DNA from: Marinovum sp048263515
Lineage (GTDB): Bacteria; Pseudomonadota; Alphaproteobacteria; Rhodobacterales; Rhodobacteraceae
Reading direction: 5' to 3'
Assembly (NCBI RefSeq): GCF_048263515.1
Contig: NZ_JBLXEC010000011.1
Span: 1 to 64,000 of the forward strand
DNA length: 64,000 bases
Numbering within the stretch: position 1 is the stretch's first letter; each line of letters opens with the position of its first letter. The translations under genes were made by a program, and so were the position numbers. The notes below the pieces were generated by a model. That model did no database searches and was not told the DNA's origin. It was given only the letters and a program-made list of their open reading frames with translations. Of this stretch, positions 16,307 to 25,378 are shown one piece after another.

Positions 16307-16463
16307 CATCGTGGCCCCTGCGCCGTGCCGCGCATCCCTCTGCAACTCCACAGGATTTTTCAGCCGTTCACGTCTCGAAATGACCGCCATCACAGGTTTG
16401 CGTTTGGCCTCGGCGTGCAGCGTGTTATATCTAGCCCAAGGACTACCGCAGACGAGGATGGCC

Positions 16464-17273
16464 ATGGCCCGGACACAAACGCAGTTAGCAGAGGTCGACC
16501 CGGTCTGGGCGCGGATCCTCGACGAGGCCGAGAAAGCCGTGGCCGACGAACCGCTGCTGGGCGGGCTGGTGCACCAGAGCGTGCTGCACCACAAAACGCT
16601 GGAACGCGCGCTGAGCTATCGGATTTCGCTGAAGCTGGCCTCTGGCGAAATGTCGGAACAGATCCTGCGCGAGATCTGCGACGAGGCCTATGCCTCGGAC
16701 CCCGGGATCGGCCGCTCGGCGCGGGCCGATATCGCCGCCGTCTTCGACCGCGACCCGGCCTGCCACCGCTTCCTGCAACCCTTGTTGTTTTTCAAGGGCT
16801 TCCAGGCGGTGCAATCCTATCGCATCGGTCATTGGCTCTGGCACCAGGGCCGGCGCGACATGGCCTATTACATCCAGATGCGGGTGTCCGAGGTATTCGG
16901 CATCGACATTCACCCGGCCGCGCGGATCGGCAAGGGCATCATGATCGACCACGCCCATTCCATCGTCATCGGCGAGACGGCGGTGGTGGGCGACAACGTG
17001 TCCATGCTGCACTCGGTGACCCTTGGCGGCACCGGCAAGGAAGAGCAGGACCGCCACCCCAAGATCGGTGATGGCGTGCTGATTGGCGCCGGTGCCAAGG
17101 TGCTGGGCAACATTCGTGTCGGCAATTGCTCGCGGATCGCGGCCGGTTCGGTGGTGCTGTCGGAAGTGCCGCCCTGCAAGACCGTGGCCGGCGTACCGGC
17201 GCGCATCGTGGGCGAGGCGGGCTGTGCGCAACCGGCGATGTCGATGGACCAGATCCTTAAGTCCGGGGCTTGA
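16464..17273 (+). CDS. cysE: Serine O-acetyltransferase
   Basis: 269 residues from ATG 16464, with GAGG 6 bp upstream; ATG 16458 is an alternative, and a longer open frame upstream is not family-like. The N-terminal helical domain (HQSVLHHKTLERALSYRISL, DPACHRFLQPLLFFKGFQAVQ) is followed by the left-handed beta helix of hexapeptide repeats with the active-site His motifs IDIHPAARIGKGIMIDHAH and MLHSVTLGGTGK. It makes O-acetylserine for cysteine synthesis and is normally feedback-inhibited by cysteine through the C-terminal tail. It borders the GTA remnant. Confidence 0.95.
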   Translation: MARTQTQLAEVDPVWARILDEAEKAVADEPLLGGLVHQSVLHHKTLERALSYRISLKLASGEMSEQILREICDEAYASDPGIGRSARADIAAVFDRDPACHRFLQPLLFFKGFQAVQSYRIGHWLWHQGRRDMAYYIQMRVSEVFGIDIHPAARIGKGIMIDHAHSIVIGETAVVGDNVSMLHSVTLGGTGKEEQDRHPKIGDGVLIGAGAKVLGNIRVGNCSRIAAGSVVLSEVPPCKTVAGVPARIVGEAGCAQPAMSMDQILKSGA

Positions 17274-17317
17274 AGAAAGCCTCGGAAGTCATTGCATCGC
17301 ATGAATTACCAAGATGG

Positions 17318-17342
17318 GCGGCGGACTTTGGTCCGCCGCTTC
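17318..17342. terminator. Terminator of cysE, convergent gap
   Basis: Nine-bp perfect stem gcggcggac / gtccgccgc, tttg loop, then ttcttt on the plus strand. It lies in the gap between cysE and the convergent beta-galactosidase gene. Confidence 0.85.
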
Positions 17343-17398
17343 TTTCGTTGGGGAAAGATGGGCATCCGGTGCCTGAGAAACGCCCCGGAAGCCCTTGA

Positions 17399-19309
17399 TT
17401 ACACGCGGGTTACCGAGATCGGTGGCAGGCTTCGCCCCGCTACCTCGGCCGCCGTTTCGCTGTAGTTGAACCAGAAGGTCTCCGCCCCGGTCTCGCGCCG
17501 GCGCACGCCTTCGGGCATCTCGCAGATCTCCAGCCCGGCCTTGTCGCAGGCCCAGGTCAACACCCGCGCCAAAGCCTTGGCGTCAAGCCAGCCGGTGACA
17601 TAGGCCAGGGTGCCCTCGGCGATCAGCACAGGTTCGCCGTCGACGCTTTCCTCGATGACCTCGGCCGAGGTCTCAACAAACTCGCGGTAGAGCGTCACCG
17701 CGCCGGCGGATTTGAGCGCCACCGGCATGTCGGGCCGCAGGCTCTCGACCCGCGAGACAACTGCGTCGAGCCCCGGCAGCGCAGGCGGCAGCGGCAGCGG
17801 GATCGCCATGCTCTCGGTCCGGGCGCCGGTGCGGGGGCCAAGCAGGACCACGGCACCGCTCTCGGCCAGCGCCGCCTTCATCTCGTCAGGCAGATACATC
17901 ATCCCCGGCGCGGCGATCAGGCGATAGCCCGACACATCGCCGCCGGGCCGCAGGATGTCGATCGACAGCCCCAGCTTGCGCAAGCCCTGATAGGTCTCGA
18001 ACACCAGGTCGAAATAGCTCAACCCCCGGCCATGCGGCTGGATTTGCCAGGCCCAGTCCGCCTCGTAATCGAAGACCAGGCCCACCGGGGCCTGCTGGAC
18101 CGCCACGTCGGGCGCCGCTGCCAGTTCCGCCGCCACCGCGCGCGCCTCCACGATCGCCGGGGCGTCCACGCTGTCGGGCCGCAGCAGGCCGGCGTGCATC
18201 AGCTCCTGCGCCATCGGCGCCTGGCGCCAGCGGAAGTAACAGACCGCCTCGGCACCATGGGCAAAGGCCTCCCAGGTCCAGAGCCGCACCATGCCGGGCA
18301 GGGGCGCCGGGTTGTAGGGGGCCCAGTTCACCGGGCCGGGCTGCTGCTCCATCACCCACCAGCGACCGCGGCCGACGGCGCGGTAGAGGTCGTGGTGAAA
18401 GGCCTGAAAATCCGGATCGCCCTGACGGGCATAGGTGCGGCGGTGATCGTCGCTCGCGGTCACCCGGTCCTCGAGAAAGCCCAGGGGATAGCTGTCCCAC
18501 GAGGCGATATCGAGGTCGTCGCCAACCTTGTAGTGATCGAAATCGGTGATCTTTCCCATGTAGTTATGGGCAATCGGCGCGTCGGAATGCTTGCGGATGA
18601 TCTCGGCCTGCAGCCGGTTGAAGCTCACCACCTCGTCAGAGGCAAAGCGACGGAAATCCAGGACGTGCGAGGGGTTCGGCTCGGTCACCGTCAGGTTCGG
18701 CAGGTCGACCTGCTCGAAACTGTCATACTCCATCGACCAGAAGACATTGCCCCAGGCGGTGTTCAGCGCCTCGATGTCGCCGTCGTTGCCCTGTCCCGGA
18801 TAGCGCGCGCGCAGCCAGCGGCGAAAGCCCTGCCGCGCGGCCTCGGAATAGGACAGCACGGTGTCGTGGCAGGCATATTCGTTGTCTGTCTGCCAGGCGG
18901 CGACATGCGGGTTCCGGCCGTAACGTTTCGCCAATTTTTCAACGATTACAGAACATTCCCGGCGATAGCCTTCGTGACTGAAGCAGTAATGCCGGCGCGA
19001 GCCGAACTTGCGGGGCCGGCCCTCGGCATCGACGGCCAGCATGTCGGGATGTCGGTCGACCATCCAGCGCGGCGGCGTGGCGGTGGGCGTGCCCAGCACC
19101 ACCTTCAGCCCGGCCGCCCCCAGCACCGCGATCGCGTCATCGAGCCAGGCGAAGTCATACTGCCCCGGCTGCGGCTCGAGCCGCGACCAGGCGAATTCGC
19201 CGATCCGGACCCATGTCAGCCCGGCCTCGGCCATGCGCCGCGCGTCCTCTTCCCAGATCGCGCGCGGCCAGTGTTCTGGGTAGTAGCAGGTGCCGAGCGT
19301 GCGTTTCAT
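17399..19309 (-). CDS. Beta-galactosidase, glycoside hydrolase family 42
   Basis: 636 residues, typical GH42 length. N-terminal TIM barrel: YYPEHWPRAIWEEDARRMAE, RIGEFAWSRLEP, PTATPPRWM. The acid/base Glu144 lies in WQTDNEYACH and the nucleophile Glu321 in WWVMEQQPGPVNW. The trimerisation domain (about 390-580) and C-terminal domain follow. There is no signal peptide, so it acts in the cytoplasm on imported short beta-galactosides. It is last in the galactoside operon and overlaps dgoA by 4 bp (ATGA). Confidence 0.95.
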   Translation of the reverse strand: MKRTLGTCYYPEHWPRAIWEEDARRMAEAGLTWVRIGEFAWSRLEPQPGQYDFAWLDDAIAVLGAAGLKVVLGTPTATPPRWMVDRHPDMLAVDAEGRPRKFGSRRHYCFSHEGYRRECSVIVEKLAKRYGRNPHVAAWQTDNEYACHDTVLSYSEAARQGFRRWLRARYPGQGNDGDIEALNTAWGNVFWSMEYDSFEQVDLPNLTVTEPNPSHVLDFRRFASDEVVSFNRLQAEIIRKHSDAPIAHNYMGKITDFDHYKVGDDLDIASWDSYPLGFLEDRVTASDDHRRTYARQGDPDFQAFHHDLYRAVGRGRWWVMEQQPGPVNWAPYNPAPLPGMVRLWTWEAFAHGAEAVCYFRWRQAPMAQELMHAGLLRPDSVDAPAIVEARAVAAELAAAPDVAVQQAPVGLVFDYEADWAWQIQPHGRGLSYFDLVFETYQGLRKLGLSIDILRPGGDVSGYRLIAAPGMMYLPDEMKAALAESGAVVLLGPRTGARTESMAIPLPLPPALPGLDAVVSRVESLRPDMPVALKSAGAVTLYREFVETSAEVIEESVDGEPVLIAEGTLAYVTGWLDAKALARVLTWACDKAGLEICEMPEGVRRRETGAETFWFNYSETAAEVAGRSLPPISVTRV

Positions 19310-19914
19310 GCAGGCTTGCCGGCGTCATAAGCCGCAACGATGGCGCGGGCCTTTTCGCCCACCTCGGCCGCGGTCATGCCGGGCTTGTAAAGCGCCGAGC
19401 CGATGCCGAAGCCGGTCACGCCGGCGTCGAACCAGTCGCCGAAGTTCTCGGGGCCGGCACCGCCGACGGCATAGGTTTTCGTGCCCTTGGGCAGCACGGC
19501 GGAAATCGCGGCAAGGCCCTTGGCGCCGACCAGAAAGCCGGGGAAGAACTTCAGCCCGTCAGCGCCATGGCGCAGCGCGGTGAAGCATTCGCTGGGGGTG
19601 GCGACACCGGGAAAGGACAGCATGCCCAATGCCTTGGTGCGGTCGATGACGGCCGGGTTGCAGTCGGGCGAGACCACCAGCGTGCCGCCGACGGATTTCA
19701 GCTCGTCCACCTGCGCTGGCTCCAGAACGGTGCCGGCGCCGACGGTGGCGCGGCCCTTCAGCGCCTCGGCGAGGATGCCGATCGACTTGAAGGGCTCTGG
19801 CGAATTCAGCGGCACCTCGATCCGGTCGATGCCGGCCTCCAGAAGGGTTTCGCCGATCTCGAGCACTTCGTCAGGGGTCACACCCCGCAGGATGGCAATG
19901 ATTTCGCGGCTCAT
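19306..19914 (-). CDS. dgoA: 2-dehydro-3-deoxy-6-phosphogalactonate aldolase
   Basis: 202 residues. It is a class I KDPG/KDPGal aldolase fold: IAILRGVTPDEVLEIGETL, RIEVPLNSPEP, GAGTVLEPAQV, then Lys-bearing GADGLKFFPGF (Schiff-base Lys region about 130) and VGGAGPENFGDW. The PxNSP sequence and place next to DgoK favour the galactose version. It splits KDPGal to pyruvate and glyceraldehyde 3-phosphate, the last step of the De Ley-Doudoroff route. It overlaps dgoK and the GH42 gene by 4 bp each, so translation is coupled. Confidence 0.93.
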   Translation of the reverse strand: MSREIIAILRGVTPDEVLEIGETLLEAGIDRIEVPLNSPEPFKSIGILAEALKGRATVGAGTVLEPAQVDELKSVGGTLVVSPDCNPAVIDRTKALGMLSFPGVATPSECFTALRHGADGLKFFPGFLVGAKGLAAISAVLPKGTKTYAVGGAGPENFGDWFDAGVTGFGIGSALYKPGMTAAEVGEKARAIVAAYDAGKPA

Positions 19915-20813
19915 GTGTTGCTCTCCTCATATGCGGCTTTCAGGCCCGCCAGAACGATTTCCGCGCCGTCGGTCTCGCTGACCGAAGCGCCCTGCGGCGC
20001 CAGCGCCGCCTTGTACAATTGATTGAGCTTGGGTGCGCCGATCAGAACGATCTCGCGGCCCAGCCAGTATTCCTTGGCCCCGGCGATCTCCAGCCCCATC
20101 AGAAGGCCCGAGAGCCGCGCCCGCGAGGTGGCAGCAGAGGTGCCGTCGAGCAGTGACCCGGCGCGCAGCGAGAACAGCCGCGCGGTGAACTTCTGCGGCG
20201 CGGACATGGCGTCGCTTACCGCCTCGTCAAAGGCCGCCTGATCCCAGCCGTCGCCCGAGACCGAGTGCCGCAGCACCGATTGGCCCGACAGCAGGGCAAA
20301 GATCTCGCCGGTCATGAAGGTGCGGAAGGACACGATCTCCTTCGCGCTGATATGCACCCACTTGGTGTGGGTGCCGGGCAGGCAGAGCACGCCGTCGAAG
20401 TCCGGGTTGGCCGCGAGATAACCGGCGATCTGGGTCTCTTCGCCGCGCATCACGTCGGGCGGGCTGGCCTGAGAGACGCCCGGCAGGATCGAGACTTTGA
20501 GCCGCGGATCGCTGACCTCCGGCGTGATCGCCTGTGCCACGCCCGGCGCGGTGCAGGGGGTGGTGACATAAGGCGCCTCGGCCCAGCCCTGACGCGCGCC
20601 TAGCATGCCGCAGGCGATGACCGGCACCTGGCCGGTCTCTGGCAGGTAGGCCCCCACCAGCCGCAGCAGTTCCGGCTCGAAGCCGTCCCGCTCCAGCGCG
20701 CCCATGCCCTTGTCAGACGACACCATCTTGATGACGCCCGTCGCGCCCATCACCCAGGCCCGCAGGTTCGACGTTCCCCAGTCGACCGCGATCCAGCTTG
20801 CAAGTTCTGTCAT
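19911..20813 (-). CDS. dgoK: 2-dehydro-3-deoxygalactonokinase
   Basis: 300 residues. The N-terminus AVDWGTSNLRAWVMG is the phosphate-1 loop of the DgoK family, GMLGARQGWAEAPYV is a family marker, and LCLPGTHTKWVHI carries the phosphate-2 region. It phosphorylates 2-keto-3-deoxygalactonate for DgoA, whose gene starts 4 bp inside its end. The upstream SDR gene ends 4 bp away. All galactose-oxidation genes run on the minus strand in one tight operon. Confidence 0.93.
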   Translation of the reverse strand: MTELASWIAVDWGTSNLRAWVMGATGVIKMVSSDKGMGALERDGFEPELLRLVGAYLPETGQVPVIACGMLGARQGWAEAPYVTTPCTAPGVAQAITPEVSDPRLKVSILPGVSQASPPDVMRGEETQIAGYLAANPDFDGVLCLPGTHTKWVHISAKEIVSFRTFMTGEIFALLSGQSVLRHSVSGDGWDQAAFDEAVSDAMSAPQKFTARLFSLRAGSLLDGTSAATSRARLSGLLMGLEIAGAKEYWLGREIVLIGAPKLNQLYKAALAPQGASVSETDGAEIVLAGLKAAYEESNT

Positions 20814-20817
20814 ATTC

Positions 20818-21591
20818 TCAGCCCGTTACAACAACTCCGCCATCCACGACCATGGCCTGGCCGGTCATCATCCGGCTGGTGTCAGACGCCAGAAACAGCA
20901 CCGCATCGACGATGTCCTGGGGCGCCAGATGATCCTTGAGGCACTGCCGTGAGAGATGTTCGGCCAGCGCCTCCGGCGTGGCCCACATGTCGAGCTGTTT
21001 TTCGGTCAGAACCCAGCCGGGGGCAAGGGCGTTTACCCGGATTTTGTCGGGCCCGAACTCGCGCGCGAGCGATCGGGTCATGCCGTTGATGCCGGAATTG
21101 GCGGTGGTGTAGCTGACGTAACCGGCATTGCCCATCATGTAGCTGATTGAGGTGAAGTTGATGATCGAGCCGCCGCCGGCCTCGCGCATCCCCGGCATCA
21201 CCGCCTGACAGGCAAAGAAATAGGCCTTGAGGTTGATCGCCTGCGACCAGTCCCAGAAGTCCTCGGTCACCTCTTCGGCACTGTGGCGCTTGTCATTGGC
21301 GGCGTTGTTGATCAGCGCCGTCACCGGACCATGCGCCTCGGACGCCTCGGAGATGCAGGATTTCAGCCGCTCGATATCGGTGATGTCGCACTGCATGTAG
21401 AGCGGCCGGCGGCCGTGCTTGGCCTCCATCTCGTCGCAGAAACCGGTGGCGTCCGACCGCTGGACAAAGGCCACCTGCGCGCCCTGGGCCATGAAGCCAT
21501 CGGTGATCGAGGCACCGATCCCGGCGCCGCCGCCGGTAATGAAGATGCTCTTGCCGTCGAGATCGTGAAAGGTCGCAGTCTGGGTCATCAA
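20818..21591 (-). CDS. SDR-family sugar dehydrogenase, probable D-galactose 1-dehydrogenase
   Basis: 257 residues (256 if the second ATG is used). Cofactor loop TGGGAGIGASI, NNAAND, catalytic Ser (NFTSISYMMG), Tyr and Lys (YVSYTTANSGINGM: Tyr with the Lys position reading Asn/Gly is odd) and MTGQAMVVDGG. The Tyr-x3-Lys motif is not cleanly seen: YTTAN replaces the usual YxxSK. Context says oxidation of galactose to galactonolactone. The unusual active-site reading makes the exact activity uncertain. It overlaps the dehydratase gene (ATGATG start). Confidence 0.72.
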   Translation of the reverse strand: MMTQTATFHDLDGKSIFITGGGAGIGASITDGFMAQGAQVAFVQRSDATGFCDEMEAKHGRRPLYMQCDITDIERLKSCISEASEAHGPVTALINNAANDKRHSAEEVTEDFWDWSQAINLKAYFFACQAVMPGMREAGGGSIINFTSISYMMGNAGYVSYTTANSGINGMTRSLAREFGPDKIRVNALAPGWVLTEKQLDMWATPEALAEHLSRQCLKDHLAPQDIVDAVLFLASDTSRMMTGQAMVVDGGVVVTG

Positions 21592-23297
21592 TGGCTCTCT
21601 CGTGTCACGGGGCGGGTGTCCTTGCCCACCAGAAAATCAAGGTCGGCGCCCTGGTCGGCCTGCAGCACGTGGTCGACATACATCTTGGCATATCCGCGGG
21701 TGTAGCGCGGCGGATCGGGCTGCCAGTTGGCGCGGCGCTCTGCCAGTTCCTCGTCGGACACCAGCAAATCGAGCGCGCCCTTGCTGGCCGACACGCGGAT
21801 GCGGTCGCCGGTTTTGACCAGCGCCAGCGTGCCGCCTTCGTTGGCCTCTGGCGAAACATGCAGGATCACGGTGCCAAAGGCGGTGCCGGACATCCGCGCA
21901 TCGGAAATCCGCACCATGTCGCGCACGCCCTGTTTCACCAGTTTCGACGGGATCGGCATGTTGCCGACCTCGGCCATGCCGGGATAGCCCTTGGGGCCGC
22001 AGCCCTTGAGCACCAGGATGCTGTCCTTGGTCACCGGCAGATCGTCGGAATTGATCGTGGCCTTCAGCTCTTCGATGTTCTCGAAGACATAGGCTTCGCC
22101 CTCGTGCTCCAGCAGCTCATCGGTGGCCGCCGAGGGCTTCACGATGGCGCCGCGCGGCGCCAGGTTGCCCTTGAGCACGCGCAGCCCGGCGGCAGGTTTC
22201 AGCGGTTCGTCAAAGCTGCGGATCACGTCGCGGTTCCAGCATTCGGCACCGTCGGCATAGACGCTGATATCGCAGTCCAGCACGGTCTTCGCCGGGCGCA
22301 GCAGGTGCGCCAGTTCCTTGAGGATCACCGGCATGCCGCCGGCGTAGCAGAAATCCTCCATCAGGTACTTGCCCGAGGGCATGCAGTTGACGAGCAGGGG
22401 GATCTCGCTGCCGATCTCGAAATCATCGAGCGTCAGGTCGACACCGACCCGGCCGGCCATCGCCAGCAGGTGCACCACCGCGTTGGTCGAGCCGCCGACA
22501 GCAGCATTGGCAAGGATGCCGTTTTCAAAGGCTTCGCGGGTCATGATGTCCGACAGCTTCAGCCCTTCCTCGACCATGCCGACGATGCGCTTGCCGGTCA
22601 TATGTGCCAGCGCCATGCGGCGGGCGTCGACGGCGGGCAGGGCGGCGTTGGTGGGCAGGCTCATGCCCATCGCCTCGACGACGCTGGCCATGGTCGACGC
22701 GGTGCCCATGGTCATGCAGACGCCTTTCGACCGGCTCATGCCCGACTCGGCGGCCATGAAATCGGCCAGCGTCATATCGCCGGCACGCACCGCTTCGGAA
22801 AACTTCCAGACGTCGGTGCCCGATCCGATGTCCTTGCCTTGCCACTTGCCGTTCAGCATCGGACCGGAAGAGACAACGATTGTCGGCAGATCGACCGAGG
22901 CCGCGCCCATCAGCTGGCCCGGCGTGGTCTTGTCGCAGCCGCCCAGCAGCACGACGCCGTCGATGCCATAGGCGCGGATCGATTCCTCGACATCCATCGC
23001 CAGCAGGTTGCGAAACAGCATGGCGGTGGGCTTCATCTGGGTCTCGCCCAGGCTCATCACCGGGAATTCCACCGGGAAACCGCCGGCTTCCCAGACCCCG
23101 CGCTTGACCCCCTCGGCCAGCTCGCGCAGGCCCGAGTTGCAGGGTGTGAGCTCCGACCAGGTGTTGCAGATGCCGATGATCGGCCGTCCATCAAAGGCGT
23201 GGTCGGGGAAACCCTGGTTCTTCATCCAGGAGCGGTGAATGAACCCGTCCTTGTCCAACTTGCCATACCAGGCGCGGTTGCGGCGTTCGTCGCTCAT
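21588..23297 (-). CDS. Sugar-acid dehydratase of the IlvD/Edd family, probable D-galactonate dehydratase
   Basis: 569 residues from ATG 23297. Three Cys at 53 (ELTPCNSG), 121 (LLGGCDKTTPG) and 194 (KGVCMTMG) have the same spacing (68 and 73) as the [2Fe-2S] ligands of L-arabinonate dehydratase as I recall them. SDARMSGTAFGTVILHVSPEA carries the conserved C-terminal motif. Family members dehydrate pentonates or hexonates; the DgoK-DgoA neighbours point to D-galactonate. It therefore replaces the enolase-type DgoD. It overlaps the alpha-galactosidase gene by 4 bp. Confidence 0.88.
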   Translation of the reverse strand: MSDERRNRAWYGKLDKDGFIHRSWMKNQGFPDHAFDGRPIIGICNTWSELTPCNSGLRELAEGVKRGVWEAGGFPVEFPVMSLGETQMKPTAMLFRNLLAMDVEESIRAYGIDGVVLLGGCDKTTPGQLMGAASVDLPTIVVSSGPMLNGKWQGKDIGSGTDVWKFSEAVRAGDMTLADFMAAESGMSRSKGVCMTMGTASTMASVVEAMGMSLPTNAALPAVDARRMALAHMTGKRIVGMVEEGLKLSDIMTREAFENGILANAAVGGSTNAVVHLLAMAGRVGVDLTLDDFEIGSEIPLLVNCMPSGKYLMEDFCYAGGMPVILKELAHLLRPAKTVLDCDISVYADGAECWNRDVIRSFDEPLKPAAGLRVLKGNLAPRGAIVKPSAATDELLEHEGEAYVFENIEELKATINSDDLPVTKDSILVLKGCGPKGYPGMAEVGNMPIPSKLVKQGVRDMVRISDARMSGTAFGTVILHVSPEANEGGTLALVKTGDRIRVSASKGALDLLVSDEELAERRANWQPDPPRYTRGYAKMYVDHVLQADQGADLDFLVGKDTRPVTRESH

Positions 23298-25378
23298 ACC
23301 AGCGTTCCTTTCACGACCCACATGGTTTCGGGAAAGCTCCAGGGCAGGGTCAGCCCGTGGCTCATCAGATAGGCGCCGCTCAGGGTCAGCGGCTCGGTCT
23401 TGATCGCCTGATCGCCGCGCGACAGGCCCGGCGCGTCACCGCGATTGAGCAGTTCGATGCGGTAGTGGCGATCCGGCGACAGCCGGGTCAGGCGCAGCGG
23501 GCGCGGGGCGATCTGCGCCGAGGTCTCGGCCTTGCCGGCAAAGACCACGAACTGCCCGCCGCCCTGTTCCAGCTGCTGCTCGGCGATCACCGCCGGGTCG
23601 GAACTGTCGAGCCGCAGGATATCGGCGCCGGCCATCCAGTGGCGGTTGTCCTTCCACCAGGCGGTGACCTCGGTCAGCACCTGCGCCTCGTCCTCGGTCA
23701 GTTCGCGCGGGTCCATCTCGAAGCCCATGTGCCGTTGCGCCGCCACCCAGGCGCGCATGCGGATGTCGATGGTGCGGCCCGAGGTGTGGCAGGTGCGCGG
23801 CCCGACGTGCGAGCCGGTGACCACCATCGGCAGGAAGAGCGCGGCGTTGTGCTGCATCCTCAGCCGTTCGATGGCGTCGTTGCTGTCGGACAGCCAGACC
23901 CGGTGGGTGCGCTTGAGGATGCCGAAATCGATCCGCCCGCCGCCAGAGGCGCAGCTCTCGATCTCGACTTTCGGAAAGGCTTCGCGCAGCCGGTCGATCA
24001 GCGCATAGGACCCACGGGTCTGCGCCGCATCGGGCATCGGCAGGACGCGGTTGTGATCCCATTTGACATAGTCGATGTCGTTGTCGGCCAGCACCTTGCC
24101 GATGCGGTCGAACAGGAAATCGCGCACCTCGGGCAGCGCCATGTTCAGCGCCATCTGCTGCCGGCCGAGGATCTGGTCCTCGCCGCCAAGCGCCCAGTCG
24201 GGATGGGCGCGGAAGACGTTGGAGTTTTCGTTGATCATCTCCGGTTCGAACCAGATGCCGAAGCTCATGCCGAGCCCGTGCACATGGTCGATCAGCGGTG
24301 TCAGACCCTCGGGGTACTTGCGCGGATCGACTTCCCAGTCCGAGAGCGAGCTGGTGTCGTCATCGCGATCACCGAACCAGCCGTCATCCAGCACGAAACG
24401 CTCGGCCCCCAGCGCTGCGGCGCGGTCGGCGATTTCTTTCAACTCTGGCAGGTTGTGGTCGAAATAGACCGCTTCCCAGCAATTGTAATGCACCGGCCGG
24501 GCGCGGTCGGGATCGGGAAACTCGACGATCCGGTCGCGCAGGTGGCGCTGGAACGCCACGGCGCAGCCATTGAGACCGTCGTCGGAGAACATCGCGTAAA
24601 GCGGCGCGGTGGCGAATTTCGTCGCCGGCGCGGTCTCGATCTGAGTGGCGTGGCCGAATTGCACCTGGCGGCGGCCGTCTGGCAGCTCTTCGGCGGCCAT
24701 GCGGTGCCCGCCGGACCAGCCGTAGTGAAAGCCATAGGCATGGCCGCTGGCATTGGTGGCGCCGCGGCAGGGCACGATGAGCCCGGGGAAATGTTCATGA
24801 CCGGTGCGGCCGGTGCGGTTCTCGCGGTAGCGGATGCCGGCCGACCAGGCGGTGCGGTTCATCTGGAACTCGCCACACCAGCGGCCGGCGAAATCGATCA
24901 TTTCGTCGCTGGCCTGCGGTGCCGGAAAGACCGGGGCCGAGAGCCAGTGCAGGTGCATCGGCTCGGTCGCCTCGATCTCGGCCCGGGCCTCGATCACATG
25001 AGTCTGCGGGTCGATCGAGAAATGCGCCCGATAGGTCAGCACCCCGGATTGATCGTTGAAGCTCAGGCTCAGGCTGTCCTCGCCCGCCTCGGCGCTGTCG
25101 AAACAGAACTTCGGCAGCACCGGCTGGCCGGATGCATCGCGGATCACCAGCCCGGGCTGGCCCGGGAAACTGCGCGTGGCCTCGGGGCAGATCGACAGCT
25201 CCGGGTTGGCATCGAGCATGCCGCCGGTGACGTCGATGGCATGGGCCTGCGCCAGGGTCTCGAGGTTTTCGTCGTCAGGCAGGCGCGGCCCCCAGTAGAC
25301 CACCTCGGCGAGGTGGCCTTTCTGGGAGGCCAGCACCAGCGTTTGACGACTGTCGTCCAAACGCCAGCTTTGGATCAT
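23294..25378 (-). CDS. Alpha-galactosidase, glycoside hydrolase family 36
   Basis: 694 residues from ATG 25378, which overlaps the permease TGA. Layout: N-terminal beta-supersandwich (1 to about 290), catalytic barrel with FVLDDGWFGDRDDD, GIWFEPEMINENS, nucleophile Asp441 in DYVKWDHNR, CASGGGRIDFG, and the acid/base Asp in WLSDSNDAIERL; C-terminal beta domain. No signal peptide, so intracellular. It would release galactose from alpha-galactosides such as melibiose, raffinose or galactosylglycerol. It sits directly behind the importer genes. Confidence 0.95.
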   Translation of the reverse strand: MIQSWRLDDSRQTLVLASQKGHLAEVVYWGPRLPDDENLETLAQAHAIDVTGGMLDANPELSICPEATRSFPGQPGLVIRDASGQPVLPKFCFDSAEAGEDSLSLSFNDQSGVLTYRAHFSIDPQTHVIEARAEIEATEPMHLHWLSAPVFPAPQASDEMIDFAGRWCGEFQMNRTAWSAGIRYRENRTGRTGHEHFPGLIVPCRGATNASGHAYGFHYGWSGGHRMAAEELPDGRRQVQFGHATQIETAPATKFATAPLYAMFSDDGLNGCAVAFQRHLRDRIVEFPDPDRARPVHYNCWEAVYFDHNLPELKEIADRAAALGAERFVLDDGWFGDRDDDTSSLSDWEVDPRKYPEGLTPLIDHVHGLGMSFGIWFEPEMINENSNVFRAHPDWALGGEDQILGRQQMALNMALPEVRDFLFDRIGKVLADNDIDYVKWDHNRVLPMPDAAQTRGSYALIDRLREAFPKVEIESCASGGGRIDFGILKRTHRVWLSDSNDAIERLRMQHNAALFLPMVVTGSHVGPRTCHTSGRTIDIRMRAWVAAQRHMGFEMDPRELTEDEAQVLTEVTAWWKDNRHWMAGADILRLDSSDPAVIAEQQLEQGGGQFVVFAGKAETSAQIAPRPLRLTRLSPDRHYRIELLNRGDAPGLSRGDQAIKTEPLTLSGAYLMSHGLTLPWSFPETMWVVKGTLV

